Shown one piece after another: positions 35,409-44,991 of a DNA stretch of 64,000 nt (within the stretch, counting starts at the first letter, position 1; the number at the start of each line of letters is the position of its first letter). The stretch is from Paenibacillus sanguinis 2301083 = DSM 16941 (GTDB taxonomy: Bacteria > Bacillota > Bacilli > Paenibacillales > Paenibacillaceae). The translations under genes and the position numbers were made by a program. Location of the stretch: positions 124,001 through 188,000 of the forward strand of contig NZ_KB895382.1 in NCBI RefSeq assembly GCF_000374825.1, read 5' to 3'. Below the pieces are notes generated by a model. That model did not search any database. It saw only the letters and a list, made by a program, of their open reading frames with translations, and was not told the DNA's origin.

Positions 35409-36314
35409 TTAAAGCTGCGGCCAAATTTCACTCCAGACGGCTTCAAGAATACCTTGCATATCTTCTTCCTGGCTGTTGATCGCGATCACGGAATCCTTGT
35501 CCGGAAGGACGATACAGAATTGCCCAAACATCCCGTCAGCCCGGTAAGCGTTATGTGTACACCTCCAGAATTGGCTGCCATAGCCCACGCCCCAATCTCT
35601 TGTTCCCACCGTATTGACCTGCTTGCGGGTAACTGCATCAACCCATGCTGCAGGGATAAGCTGAACCCCTTGCCATTGACCCCGCTGCAAGAGCAGTTGT
35701 CCGAATCGGCTCAGCTCCTCACAACTGATCCATAGCCCTGAGCAGCCTAGCGTCACGCCAAGCGGCGATGTGTCCCATTGCACATTCATGATGTCTAGCG
35801 GATCAAATAAGCGGGGCTTCAAGTAATCATGTACAGGTTCGCCCACGACAGCCTGAACCATTGCGGAAATCATGAACGTGTCGCCGCTGCTATAGGTGAA
35901 AGTCTCTCCAGGCTTGCGATCCAGAGGCAGGGACAGGTAATGCTTGACCCAATCCTTCTCCTGTAGACTGGCGCGTTCTTCGGCCCACAATGGCGGTGAA
36001 TCATGGCCTGAGGTCATGTGAAGCAAATGCTGCAAGGTCAATTCGCCCGGCGGATAGGGAGAGGACGGAGCCAGTTCTGAATATGCCGGAAAGCAATCGC
36101 CCAGCCGGGTATTCAGGGTTAGCTTGCCTTCGGCAATCGCCAGTCCCACTGCCATGCAGGTAAAGGATTTGCTGATGGAATGCTGTAGTCGACGTTCATC
36201 CGCATTTTGATCCCAATGTCCTAATAGAAGCCCCCTTTGATGTACACGTATTGATAATACATTGAGCCTTCGGCTATGGATGTTTTCGACAAAACGGGCA
36301 ATTTGGAATTTCAC
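35409..36314 (-). CDS. Class C beta-lactamase-like serine hydrolase
   Basis: 301 residues, cytosolic (no signal). Nucleophile motif S-x-x-K as SISKSF near residue 61 and the Y-S-S motif as TYSSGDTF near 140, matching the esterase / beta-lactamase-like (PF00144) fold. Natural substrate unknown; peptidase or esterase activity is typical. GTG 36314 has AGAAGG 8 nt upstream, better than TTG 36338. Single gene. Confidence 0.87.
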   Translation of the reverse strand: MKFQIARFVENIHSRRLNVLSIRVHQRGLLLGHWDQNADERRLQHSISKSFTCMAVGLAIAEGKLTLNTRLGDCFPAYSELAPSSPYPPGELTLQHLLHMTSGHDSPPLWAEERASLQEKDWVKHYLSLPLDRKPGETFTYSSGDTFMISAMVQAVVGEPVHDYLKPRLFDPLDIMNVQWDTSPLGVTLGCSGLWISCEELSRFGQLLLQRGQWQGVQLIPAAWVDAVTRKQVNTVGTRDWGVGYGSQFWRCTHNAYRADGMFGQFCIVLPDKDSVIAINSQEEDMQGILEAVWSEIWPQL

Positions 36315-36525
36315 TATGGAGCCTTCTTTCTTTGTCAAAATAAATAGAAACGTTTCGCAAAATAGAAAATTATCCTGATATGATTATACAGCAAATTCAT
36401 GGGTTGGACCAATTTCCAAAAAAAGCTGAATACCCTTATATTTTATAGGGTTTTTAACATGCATGCCAGAGATGATAAAAGCGTGAATTCATAAAAAATC
36501 CAACAGTTTAAACCGTAAAAAATAG

Positions 36526-36570
36526 TTGACATAAAGCGCATACAGGAAGATAATAGAATCGAAACGATTC
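36526..36570 (+). promoter_or_regulatory. Sigma-A promoter with LacI-type operator for the sugar operon
   Basis: TTGACA (36526-36531), 17-bp spacer, GATAAT (36549-36554), then the palindrome GAATCG-AAA-CGATTC (36556-36570) over the expected start site. The placement fits repression by the LacI protein coded at the end of this operon. The rest of 36315-36683 is AT-rich with no gene. Confidence 0.72.
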
Positions 36571-36683
36571 GATAAATCGCTTTCAATCAATGTCGATGCT
36601 TGTCGGATTTCCGCCAACATTCATTAAAGCATGACATGAGATATGTGATCAAAAAGCAAAGAACGAAATGAAAGGGGTTGCAT

Positions 36684-36809
36684 ATGGCACACCTAACGAT
36701 TGACATCGGCTCGCCAACCCTGCGGATGACAACTCATGGTTGGCTCTTTTGGGAAGAGCACCTGCAGGCTGCTTTTGAATTTTTGTTTGAAGATAAGACT
36801 CAGGAATAG
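36684..36809 (+). CDS. 41-codon ORF at the head of the sugar operon
   Basis: ATG 36684 has AAAGGGG about 8 nt upstream and is the first ORF after the promoter at 36526. The product begins MAHLTIDIGSPTLRMTTHGW, which is like the N-terminus of small esterases, then diverges and ends at TAG 36807-36809, one base before the next translated segment. It is either a translated leader that couples to the permease or the remnant of a deleted gene. No domain assigned. Confidence 0.5.
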   Translation: MAHLTIDIGSPTLRMTTHGWLFWEEHLQAAFEFLFEDKTQE

Positions 36810-36823
36810 TGAGGAGATGCCAA

Positions 36824-37783
36824 TTGAAACCTGCAATCGTAGGCTCCGGCAAAATGACCAAAGCGCGTTTGCGAAACGGCAATTTATTAACCGAAATATG
36901 GAAGCATCGAATGACCTACACCCTGCTGATTCCCGGCCTGATTTGGTTAATCCTGTTTGCTTATTTGCCCACGGGCGGCTTGTCGCTTGCATTTAAGCAC
37001 TATAAAGCCAATTTGGGAATTTGGGGCAGTCCATGGGCGGGGCTGGAGAATTTCATGTATGTCTTTCGCGATCCGGCGTTTGCCAGTTCGGTGTGGAGGA
37101 CGCTGTACGTCAATATCATCAAGCTGGTGATTACTTTTCCGTTCCCTATTTTATTGGCGCTTCTGTTAAATGAGCTGCGCATGAGGAAGATGAAGAAGCT
37201 GTTTCAAACGATTTTAACTTTTCCTCAGTTCCTATCCTGGATTATCGTCTCAGGTATCGTAATTAATGTTCTTTCTTATGACGGACTGGTGAACAGCGCG
37301 CTGCAGCTATTTGGACTCCCGACGATTAATTTTCTGGGCTCAGAGCCTATGTTTTTACCGATGCTTATCCTGACGGATATATGGAAATCAACAGGGTGGG
37401 GGGCTATTATTTTTCTGGCCGCCATTTCGGGGATTGATCAGGATCAATATGAATCCGCGCAAATTGATGGTGCTTCACGGATGCAGCAAATATTTAAAAT
37501 CACCCTGCCGAATATCTTACCAACGGTTACGGTGATGTTCATCCTGAATGTGGGGGGGCTGATGTCCGCCGGCTTTGATCAAATCTTCAATCTGGCTAAT
37601 GCCGCAACGCAAAATGTATCCCAGGTGCTTGACGTCTACATTTACCGGGTTACCTTCCAGTCCTCTACGGACTTCTCATTTTCAACAGCGGTCAGTCTAT
37701 TCCGTTCTATTGTAAACATGGTGTTGCTGCTTACCGCAGATCGCGTAGCTAAATGGATGGGCGGAGACGGATTGTTCCGCTAG
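36824..37783 (+). CDS. CUT1-type ABC sugar permease (LplB-like)
   Basis: 319 residues, six helices, with the inner-membrane loop EAA motif seen as YESAQIDGASRMQQIFKITLP. It begins with a cytosolic stretch and TYTLLIPGLIWLILF as helix 1. Start TTG 36824 has TGAGGAG 7 nt upstream. Works with the next permease and the binding protein; the ATPase is not in the operon, so a shared MsmX-type ATPase is expected (inference from known CUT1 systems). Confidence 0.92.
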   Translation: MKPAIVGSGKMTKARLRNGNLLTEIWKHRMTYTLLIPGLIWLILFAYLPTGGLSLAFKHYKANLGIWGSPWAGLENFMYVFRDPAFASSVWRTLYVNIIKLVITFPFPILLALLLNELRMRKMKKLFQTILTFPQFLSWIIVSGIVINVLSYDGLVNSALQLFGLPTINFLGSEPMFLPMLILTDIWKSTGWGAIIFLAAISGIDQDQYESAQIDGASRMQQIFKITLPNILPTVTVMFILNVGGLMSAGFDQIFNLANAATQNVSQVLDVYIYRVTFQSSTDFSFSTAVSLFRSIVNMVLLLTADRVAKWMGGDGLFR

Positions 37784-37799
37784 AAAGGAGAATGTGAGT

Positions 37800-38702
37800 A
37801 TGAGTACCCATGCTGTCAAACGGACTAAATACCGCATTGGCAAAATGTCGTTGCTTGACTATATAATTTTGGCTATTCTGACCATTTTAGCTTTGGCTAT
37901 CCTGATCCCCTTCTTGAATGTTATCGCGATTTCGCTGGCTTCACAGAAGGAATATGCTGAAAATCCCATGATGCTCTGGCCAAAGCAGCCAACACTGGAT
38001 GCGTATCGAGCCTTGTTTGAGGACGGTCGAATTCTTGTCGGCTTTGGCAATACACTGAAAATTATGGCTGTTGGCTTGCCGCTGAGCCTGTTCCTGACCA
38101 GTACGATGGCTTATGGCTTGAGCCGCAATGCCTTTCCGGGAAAAAAGGGGATATTCTTTCTTGTCCTGTTTACGATGATCTTTAATGGCGGGATTGTGCC
38201 CTTGTATCTGGTGATGAAGTCGCTTCATCTTACCGGCTCGCTATGGTCAGTCATTCTGGTGGGAAGCTTTAGTGCGTTTAATATGATCTTGATGATGAAC
38301 TATTTTCAAAGTCTTCCGGAATCTTTAATGGAATCGGCCCGATTGGATGGAGCCGGAGAATGGCGCATCCTGTTCTCCATTATCCTTCCGCTGGCTGCCC
38401 CGATTATGGCGACCATTACTCTCTTCTACGGCGTAGCCTTCTGGAATGGCTGGTATGATGCGATGATCTTCCTGCGCAAAGCGGAGATGCTGCCACTACA
38501 GAATGTATTGCGCACCATTATTGTAGAATCAACGACCAATGTGTCCAATGCCGCCAGTGTAGATGCCCTGAACAAATCAGGTTTTTCCACAGGGATGAAA
38601 ATGGCTTCTGTCTTCGTATCGATGGTACCCATCATGTGCTTCTTCCCCATGCTGCAAAAGCATTTTGCTAAAGGGGTATTAACAGGGGCAATCAAGACCT
38701 GA
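37800..38702 (+). CDS. CUT1-type ABC sugar permease (LplC/YtcP-like)
   Basis: 300 residues, six helices, EAA loop MESARLDGAGEWRILFSIILPL and C-terminal MLQKHFAKGVLTGAIKT, which is the usual end of this family. ATG 37800 has AAGGAG 9 nt upstream; GTG 37794 is too close. Second half of the transporter channel. Confidence 0.93.
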   Translation: MSTHAVKRTKYRIGKMSLLDYIILAILTILALAILIPFLNVIAISLASQKEYAENPMMLWPKQPTLDAYRALFEDGRILVGFGNTLKIMAVGLPLSLFLTSTMAYGLSRNAFPGKKGIFFLVLFTMIFNGGIVPLYLVMKSLHLTGSLWSVILVGSFSAFNMILMMNYFQSLPESLMESARLDGAGEWRILFSIILPLAAPIMATITLFYGVAFWNGWYDAMIFLRKAEMLPLQNVLRTIIVESTTNVSNAASVDALNKSGFSTGMKMASVFVSMVPIMCFFPMLQKHFAKGVLTGAIKT

Positions 38703-38759
38703 TGGCCTAATGGCACTTTTGGCAATGAGAAAATCTATCAAAATTAAAGGGGGAAAAAG

Positions 38760-40358
38760 ATGAACACTCATAAAATGCTTAAACTGCTTTTCGCCGCCGC
38801 ATTATCTGTAGCCCTGCTGACGGTAACCGCTTGTTCCAGCAATTCCGCATCCTCTGGAGGCAATGAAAAGGATGCAGACGGAAATTACAAGGATAAATTG
38901 AAAATTTCTGTTGCGCAGACAACCGAAGTGAAGAGTGGTGTGATGAATAATGAATTCCATAAATATTGGATGGATAAATTTAATGTGGAATGGGATTACA
39001 ATTATGTACAATGGGACTCTTGGCCGGAGAAGCTGCGTCTATGGATTAATTCGGGGGATTTGCCGGATGTAGCGAGCTGGAATTATGTTCACGGCGACTT
39101 TATGAACTATGTCGATCAAGGAATGCTGTACAAGTTCCCGGATGATTGGAAGGAGCGCTGGCCAAACATAGCCGCGGCCTACAAGCTGACAGGTCTGGGG
39201 GATAAGCTGGAGGAACTGACAGGCGGAACCTATATTTTGCCCAAGCCTGTGTATTATCAGAACAAGCCTGCTGATCCGCTGGTGAATCAGATCGGTGTCG
39301 TTGCCCTGCGTAAAGACTGGGCGGAGGCGGTTGGCTTTGCTCTGAAGGATGCGTATAGCACAAGCGAACTGATGGATTATGCGAAACGAGTCAAGGAGCA
39401 GGACCCCGGCAAGGTTGGAGATGATCTCGTACCGCTCTCCTATAATGCGGATGACGTGCTGACTAACATCATGATGCCTAACAGTGCACACGCGCGTGTG
39501 GAATCGGCCTTTTACCGAGGGGAGGACGGCAAATTTCATTGGGGCCCTGCCGATGAAGAAACGTTGCTAGGCCTGAAGCTGATAAAGCAGGCTTATGAGG
39601 ATGGATTGCTTAATCCTGAATTCTATACCTGGAAAAACAATGAGGGCAGCGATAATTTCCGAGTCAAGGGAGTGGCCGCGGTGGCTTCACTCGGCGGTCT
39701 GGCCTCTTATCGGCAGGACATGGATACGGAGATGAAGAAGAACCTGGGCGTAAATAGCGATGATTTGGTGCATACCGCAATCGTATTAGGCGAGGATGGG
39801 AAATATCGCAATCTGGAGCAGCCTAATTTCTGGTCCGCTCTGATTTTATCACCAGATATCAGCCAAGCCAAGTTTGAACGAATTATGGATATTATTGATT
39901 ACTCGACGACGGAAGAAGGACAACTTCTGCTGAATATGGGCTTTGAAGGCGTAGATTGGAAATATGATGAGAATAAAGAGCTGGTTAGCCTGCTTCCGGA
40001 GGGCACTACGCTTGAGGATAAATATCCGGCACGTTTTGAAGGCTTGTATGTGCTGGGAGATGATTTTAGTATTGTAAACCCTGCAATTAAGAAGGAATAC
40101 CGTGAGCGGGCTTTGCAACTCTTCCAGGAGAAAGCCAAGCTGGGGACGGAGGGCGGCGAGTTGGCCACTTATGATTGGGACGTGCAATTGTACGATTCCA
40201 AGGCGAAAAACCAGGCTGCCTTTGAATATCAAAATGAATATGCCAATTTGATTTTGCAAAACGGAGATTTGGAAGATAACTGGAGAAAGTGGGTTGAAAG
40301 CAAGCAATCCCTGGTTCAGCCTTTGCTGGATGAATTAAATAGTAAATTTGCTCAGTAA
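38760..40358 (+). CDS. Extracellular sugar-binding lipoprotein (LplA-like)
   Basis: 532 residues. Lipoprotein signal ends LLTVTAC. The large size and the LplA-like body (for example WDSWPEKLRLWINSGDLPDVASWNY) fit the binding proteins of the LplABC group. Given the GH94 enzyme next to it, it should bind beta-linked gluco-oligosaccharides, perhaps sophoro-oligosaccharides (inference). ATG 38760 follows AAAGGGGG. Confidence 0.92.
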   Translation: MNTHKMLKLLFAAALSVALLTVTACSSNSASSGGNEKDADGNYKDKLKISVAQTTEVKSGVMNNEFHKYWMDKFNVEWDYNYVQWDSWPEKLRLWINSGDLPDVASWNYVHGDFMNYVDQGMLYKFPDDWKERWPNIAAAYKLTGLGDKLEELTGGTYILPKPVYYQNKPADPLVNQIGVVALRKDWAEAVGFALKDAYSTSELMDYAKRVKEQDPGKVGDDLVPLSYNADDVLTNIMMPNSAHARVESAFYRGEDGKFHWGPADEETLLGLKLIKQAYEDGLLNPEFYTWKNNEGSDNFRVKGVAAVASLGGLASYRQDMDTEMKKNLGVNSDDLVHTAIVLGEDGKYRNLEQPNFWSALILSPDISQAKFERIMDIIDYSTTEEGQLLLNMGFEGVDWKYDENKELVSLLPEGTTLEDKYPARFEGLYVLGDDFSIVNPAIKKEYRERALQLFQEKAKLGTEGGELATYDWDVQLYDSKAKNQAAFEYQNEYANLILQNGDLEDNWRKWVESKQSLVQPLLDELNSKFAQ

Positions 40359-40387
40359 TTAGCGAGCGGGAGATGAATGCTTAAGTG

Positions 40388-40435
40388 GAGAGGAATCCGG
40401 CGTGCAGCATGCAAGATGCAGACTGGGTTCCTCTC
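40388..40435 (+). terminator. Intercistronic hairpin between binding protein and GH94 genes
   Basis: GAGAGGAATCC (40388-40398) pairs with GGGTTCCTCTC (40425-40435), with one G-T pair, and has a weak T-run. Likely slows 3' decay of the binding-protein mRNA or gives partial termination, rather than ending the operon. Confidence 0.55.
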
Positions 40436-40481
40436 TTGTCAAGGGCATAGAGAGAAACAGGTGATAGGAGGATGAACGAGC

Positions 40482-43400
40482 ATGACAACGATGTTGAGAT
40501 CCAAGCTGCAGATTCAGGCGGGTGACCTGTCCTTTATATTTTGGGAGAGCGGCGATCTGTTCCAGGCACGCAGTGGCAAGACGATGATTAACCAGCTATT
40601 AAGCACTCCATTGGATGGAGCTTTAAACAATCTCTATTTGCGAATTCATGAAGGGGAGGAATTACGATTTTATCCCTTGCTGGGCATTCGATCACAAAGT
40701 CGGGTGAGCGCCGGGGAAGGGTGTATCCTTTGGACGGGCCAGGTAGAGAGCATTGCTTATAAGGTGACGTTGACACTTAGTCCGCTTGGCGCCTGGTTTT
40801 GGGATGTGCAAGTGTCTGGTCAGGATGCCTGCGTGGATGTCATATACGGACAGGATGTAGGTAATGCTGATGCAGGCGCTGTTCGCAGCAATGAGGCCTA
40901 CCTGTCTCAATATATCGACCATACTGTGTTTGAGGATAAGGACCATGGCTATGTGGTGTGCTCACGCCAAAATCAGCCGCAAGAGGGGGCGTTTCCCTAT
41001 ATTCAGCAAGGCTCGTTAACGGGTGCGGTGGGCTTTTCCACTGATGGGTTCCAATTCTTTGGCCTCTCCTACAAAGAAACGAATGTCCCAGAGTGTCTTG
41101 GCAAGCCAAAGCTTGCAAACGAGGTTTACCAATATGAATTTGCTTACACGGCGCTACAATCAGAAAAGCTAATCCTGGCCGGGACAGCCCGGTTTGTATT
41201 TTACGGTTTATTTAAGCCTGATCACGTGAATGCAGTTACGGAAAGGGAATATAAGGAGGAAGTGCTGCGGGCCTGGGCACAGGTTGAGGAAGGGATGGAT
41301 ATATCAAGTCAGGCTCTGCGCGAATTGCCGCAGGTCCGTCTGACACCGGCAATTGGCGAGCCGTTGTCTGTGTTGCCGTTTACGTCCAAGGAGCTGGAGG
41401 ACCGGTTCCCTCGAGCTCAAAGACGGGAAGAGGAGCTGGAGGATGGCCAACTGCTATCATTTTTTACAGATACCTATGAGCATGTGGTACTGAAGGAGAA
41501 GGAACTGCGGACCGAGCGCCCGCATGGACATATTTTAATGAGCGGCAATAGCGTGAAGCTGGGTGCCCGGGTCATGACAACCACTTCTTATATGTACGGC
41601 ATTTTTAATTCCCATGTGGTGGTAGGCAATACGAACTTTAACAAAATGATGAGCAATGCGAGAAATGCCCTGAATGTTCCGAAAACGGCGGGGCAGCGTA
41701 TCTATATCGAAGTCGATGGAGTATATCGCTTGCTTACCATACCCTCGCTATTCGAGATGGGCTTCAACTATGTTCGCTGGTACTACAAATGGGCTGAGGA
41801 TATGCTGGTCATTACCAATTTTACAGCCGCAGATGCACCGGAGCTTACTCTTCAGGTGCGTTCCGAGCGCGGCAAAGCCTATCGCTTTCTCGTGACCAGT
41901 CAGGTGACGATGAATGTGAATGAGTATGCGGATGAGCAACCTGTGCATATGACGCCATCGGCGGATGGATTGACCTTTCATGGAGGGCAGGACGCCGTTC
42001 GGGGGCAGGCTTATCCGGACTTGAAATATACGATGCGCCTTCGTGGTGCTAACAGTGAGGTAGGCGATGAAACAGAGCTGGCTGCTGGTGTGCAAGCCGG
42101 AGATGCTTCGCTGGTTGTGCTCAAGCTGGAGGCTGGTAACGAATGGAGTTTGACGATACAGGGACTGCTGGATGGACAGGAGCTACCTGAGATCAAGCGC
42201 AGCTTGGAGGAGGAAGCGTTAAAATACAGGGCATTTTTCAGTCAGTTGATGAATGGCTTTCATCTCACCTCCCAAGATGGTGCCGAGGGCGAGTCGTTGT
42301 TCAAGGTCAATGCGCTGGCCTGGTGGTATACCCACAATATGCTGGTGCATTACCTGGTTCCACATGGCCTGGAGCAGTATGGAGGGGCGGCCTGGGGGAC
42401 TCGGGATGTGTGCCAGGGGCCGGTAGAATATTTTCTGGCGATGCAAAAATATGAACAGGTCAGCGATATTCTAAAGATGGTGTATGCTCACCAGTACGAG
42501 GACGATGGCAACTGGCCGCAGTGGTTTATGTTTGATCAATATTTTGCGATTCAGCAGGAGGAGAGCCACGGCGACATTATCGTTTGGCCGCTCAAGGTGC
42601 TGGGTGATTATTTGCGAGTGACAGGAGATTACGGGATTCTGGAGGAGAAGGTTCCTTATACCGATAAGCAAACCTTCCATTTTACGGAGAAAAAGGCAAC
42701 CATTCTGGAGCATATGAACAAGGAGATTGATTATATTCGCAGTCATTTCCTGCATAACACCTACCTCTCATCCTACGGGGATGGCGATTGGGACGATACG
42801 CTTCAGCCAGCCAATGCCCAACTCAAGCAGTACATGGTTAGCAGTTGGACGGTTGCCTTGACGTATCAGGCGATAAATCAATTGTCAAGCCTGTTGAAAT
42901 CGGTTCAGCCGCCATTGGCTGCGATACTGCACGAGATGGCACAGAGAATTCGGTCCGACTATGAAAAATACATGCTGGGAACGGGTGTGATTCCTGGATT
43001 TCTCTATATGGAACATCCCGAGGAGACGAAGCTAATGCTGCATCCAACCGATCAGGAGACGGGAATCCATTATCGTCTGCTGCCGATGACCCGCAGTATG
43101 ATTGCGGAATTGCTGGACGCTCAAAGTGCGGAGGCGCACTACAAGCTGATCAAGGAGCGGTTGTCTTTCCCGGATGGGGTTCGACTGATGGATCGTCCGG
43201 CGCAATATGACGGAGGGATCAGCACGCATTTCAAGCGGGCGGAGCAGGCAGCCAATTTCGGGCGTGAGGTGGGCTTGCAATATGTGCATGCGCATATCCG
43301 ATTTGTCGAGGCGATGGCGAAGCTTGGGCATGCGGACGAGGTATGGAATGGTCTGAACGCGATTAATCCGGTGGGCATTCGTAAGGTTGTGCCCAATGCC

Positions 43401-43850
43401 GAGCTGCGGCAAAGCAACGCTTATTTCAGCAGTTCTGACGGCTTATTTAATACTCGTTATGATGCGCAAATGCAATTTGAGAAGTTGCGCAGCGGAGCGG
43501 TACAAGTGAAGGGCGGATGGCGCATTTATTCCAGTGGACCGGGGATTTATATGAACCAGCTGATTTCCAGCGCGTTAGGTATCCGCCTAGAGCAGCAGGA
43601 CTTGATTATTGATCCGGTGCTGCCGGCGACGTTGCACGGTCTGCACTTTAATTTTCGTTACAACGGTCATAACGTGACCTTTATCTATACTTGGAACGAG
43701 GAAGAAGGACGGTCTGTCAAGCTGAACGGACAGCGGCTAGAAGCAATGCCGATAACTAATCCGTACCGTCAGGGCGGATGGCGTATCAATAAGGCGGAAT
43801 TCGAGCAGGCCATGCAGCAAGGGCAGAATAAAGTTGAGATTTCTATGTAG
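40482..43850 (+). CDS. GH94 glycoside phosphorylase, probably 1,2-beta-oligoglucan phosphorylase
   Basis: 1122 residues, cytosolic. The size and the segment HYLVPHGLEQYGGAAWGTRDVCQGPVEYF fit the sophorooligosaccharide phosphorylase (SOGP) group rather than cellobiose phosphorylase (about 810 residues). The N-terminal half is beta-sandwich-rich; the (alpha/alpha)6 barrel covers about 600-1030, with the acid Asp in the GDGDWDDTLQP cluster (residues 766-776). It would cut beta-1,2-glucan oligomers with phosphate to glucose-1-phosphate. A transporter and LacI regulator in the same operon, as in Listeria, support this. ATG 40482 has TAGGAGGATGA upstream. Confidence 0.8.
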   Translation: MTTMLRSKLQIQAGDLSFIFWESGDLFQARSGKTMINQLLSTPLDGALNNLYLRIHEGEELRFYPLLGIRSQSRVSAGEGCILWTGQVESIAYKVTLTLSPLGAWFWDVQVSGQDACVDVIYGQDVGNADAGAVRSNEAYLSQYIDHTVFEDKDHGYVVCSRQNQPQEGAFPYIQQGSLTGAVGFSTDGFQFFGLSYKETNVPECLGKPKLANEVYQYEFAYTALQSEKLILAGTARFVFYGLFKPDHVNAVTEREYKEEVLRAWAQVEEGMDISSQALRELPQVRLTPAIGEPLSVLPFTSKELEDRFPRAQRREEELEDGQLLSFFTDTYEHVVLKEKELRTERPHGHILMSGNSVKLGARVMTTTSYMYGIFNSHVVVGNTNFNKMMSNARNALNVPKTAGQRIYIEVDGVYRLLTIPSLFEMGFNYVRWYYKWAEDMLVITNFTAADAPELTLQVRSERGKAYRFLVTSQVTMNVNEYADEQPVHMTPSADGLTFHGGQDAVRGQAYPDLKYTMRLRGANSEVGDETELAAGVQAGDASLVVLKLEAGNEWSLTIQGLLDGQELPEIKRSLEEEALKYRAFFSQLMNGFHLTSQDGAEGESLFKVNALAWWYTHNMLVHYLVPHGLEQYGGAAWGTRDVCQGPVEYFLAMQKYEQVSDILKMVYAHQYEDDGNWPQWFMFDQYFAIQQEESHGDIIVWPLKVLGDYLRVTGDYGILEEKVPYTDKQTFHFTEKKATILEHMNKEIDYIRSHFLHNTYLSSYGDGDWDDTLQPANAQLKQYMVSSWTVALTYQAINQLSSLLKSVQPPLAAILHEMAQRIRSDYEKYMLGTGVIPGFLYMEHPEETKLMLHPTDQETGIHYRLLPMTRSMIAELLDAQSAEAHYKLIKERLSFPDGVRLMDRPAQYDGGISTHFKRAEQAANFGREVGLQYVHAHIRFVEAMAKLGHADEVWNGLNAINPVGIRKVVPNAELRQSNAYFSSSDGLFNTRYDAQMQFEKLRSGAVQVKGGWRIYSSGPGIYMNQLISSALGIRLEQQDLIIDPVLPATLHGLHFNFRYNGHNVTFIYTWNEEEGRSVKLNGQRLEAMPITNPYRQGGWRINKAEFEQAMQQGQNKVEISM

Positions 43851-43915
43851 AAAGGTTACAGTCGATCTAACGAATCTACGCACGGAAATCGTTGGGTATG
43901 GAGGAGCGAAGAAAA

Positions 43916-44902
43916 TTGGTTAGTATTAAGGACATCGCTAGGAAGGCCGGGGTTTCCATGTCAACCGTATCCTATGCGCTGAATGGCAGCAGTAAGGTGA
44001 CAGAGGAGACTCGGGCGAAAATCATAGCTGTTGCCAAGGAAATGAACTATGTGCCCAATGCGGCTGCCAGATCATTGAAGAAGCGTGAGACACGCATTAT
44101 CGGCGTCTTTCTTACTGATTTCAAAGGCGATGTGTATGGTGATCTGCTCGATGGAATGAAGGAAGTATGCAACACTCATGGATACGACCTGATCGTGTGC
44201 AGCGGCAAGCAGGCTCACCGTATGATTCCAGAGCGGATGATCGACGGGGCGGTCATTCTTGATCATGCCTTTACCCATGCCGAGCTGCTGGAATATGCTG
44301 AGCGAAATCATAAAATTGTTGTGCTGGATCGCGAATTGGAGCATCCGAATATCAACCAGGTGCTGTTGGATAATAAGGCTGGAGCTGCACTGGCTATGGA
44401 ATATCTGATCGAGCAGGGACATGAGAAAATTTATGTGGTTACAGGACCGGAGGATTCTTTCGACTCCAATCAGCGGATGAAGGCGGTCAAAATGGTGGCA
44501 GATCGTATGGCGGATGTGGAGTGTGTAGAGATTGTCGGCAATTTTAAAAAAAGCGGGGGGGAACGTGCGGCGGAGCGGGTTATTCATGAGTATACTGCTC
44601 CGGTCGCCGTCTTTTGTCTCAATGATGAAATGGCGATCGGGTTCTGCAACAGATTGGCAGACACAGATTACCTGATCGGGGAGCATGTGCATCTGATCGG
44701 CTTCGACAATATTGAGCTGACGAAGTATATGCAGCCCCGACTGGCGACCATTGATTATTCCAAGCGGAAATGGGGGGCGTTGGCGGGCGAGCAATTGATA
44801 AAAATTTTGAAGGGCGAGGTTGTGGAACATGAGCGTATCTATGTCACCCTGGTCAAGGGAGCATCTGTTGGCAAAGCGCCCGGGTACAGCGGTAGATCAT
44901 AA
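43916..44902 (+). CDS. LacI-family regulator of the GH94 operon
   Basis: 328 residues. HTH at the very N-terminus (VSIKDIARKAGVSMSTVSYALNG), hinge VPNAAARSLKK, then a periplasmic-binding-type sensor domain. TTG 43916 has GGAGGAG 9 nt upstream and gives the canonical start; TTG 43892 would add 8 residues. Being last in the operon, it makes a feedback loop on the promoter at 36526. Confidence 0.93.
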   Translation: MVSIKDIARKAGVSMSTVSYALNGSSKVTEETRAKIIAVAKEMNYVPNAAARSLKKRETRIIGVFLTDFKGDVYGDLLDGMKEVCNTHGYDLIVCSGKQAHRMIPERMIDGAVILDHAFTHAELLEYAERNHKIVVLDRELEHPNINQVLLDNKAGAALAMEYLIEQGHEKIYVVTGPEDSFDSNQRMKAVKMVADRMADVECVEIVGNFKKSGGERAAERVIHEYTAPVAVFCLNDEMAIGFCNRLADTDYLIGEHVHLIGFDNIELTKYMQPRLATIDYSKRKWGALAGEQLIKILKGEVVEHERIYVTLVKGASVGKAPGYSGRS

Positions 44903-44921
44903 TAATTTGTTTCTCACAAGT

Positions 44922-44962
44922 AAAAGAGTGAAGGGCGCAGATGATGCGTCTTTCACTCTTTT
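44922..44962 (+). terminator. Convergent terminator, end of GH94 operon and of asnB
   Basis: AAAAGAGTGAA (44922-44932) pairs with TTCACTCTTTT (44952-44962); inner GCGCA/TGCGT pairs lengthen the stem. T-runs on both sides. Confidence 0.88.
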
Positions 44963-44991
44963 GGCTTGAACTTGAGCCAATGAATGACCGA

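Noticed and set aside
36556-36570. Catabolite-response (cre) element
   Set aside because: The palindrome GAATCG-AAA-CGATTC lacks the cre core TGWAANCG..NCA; it fits a pathway-specific LacI site better.
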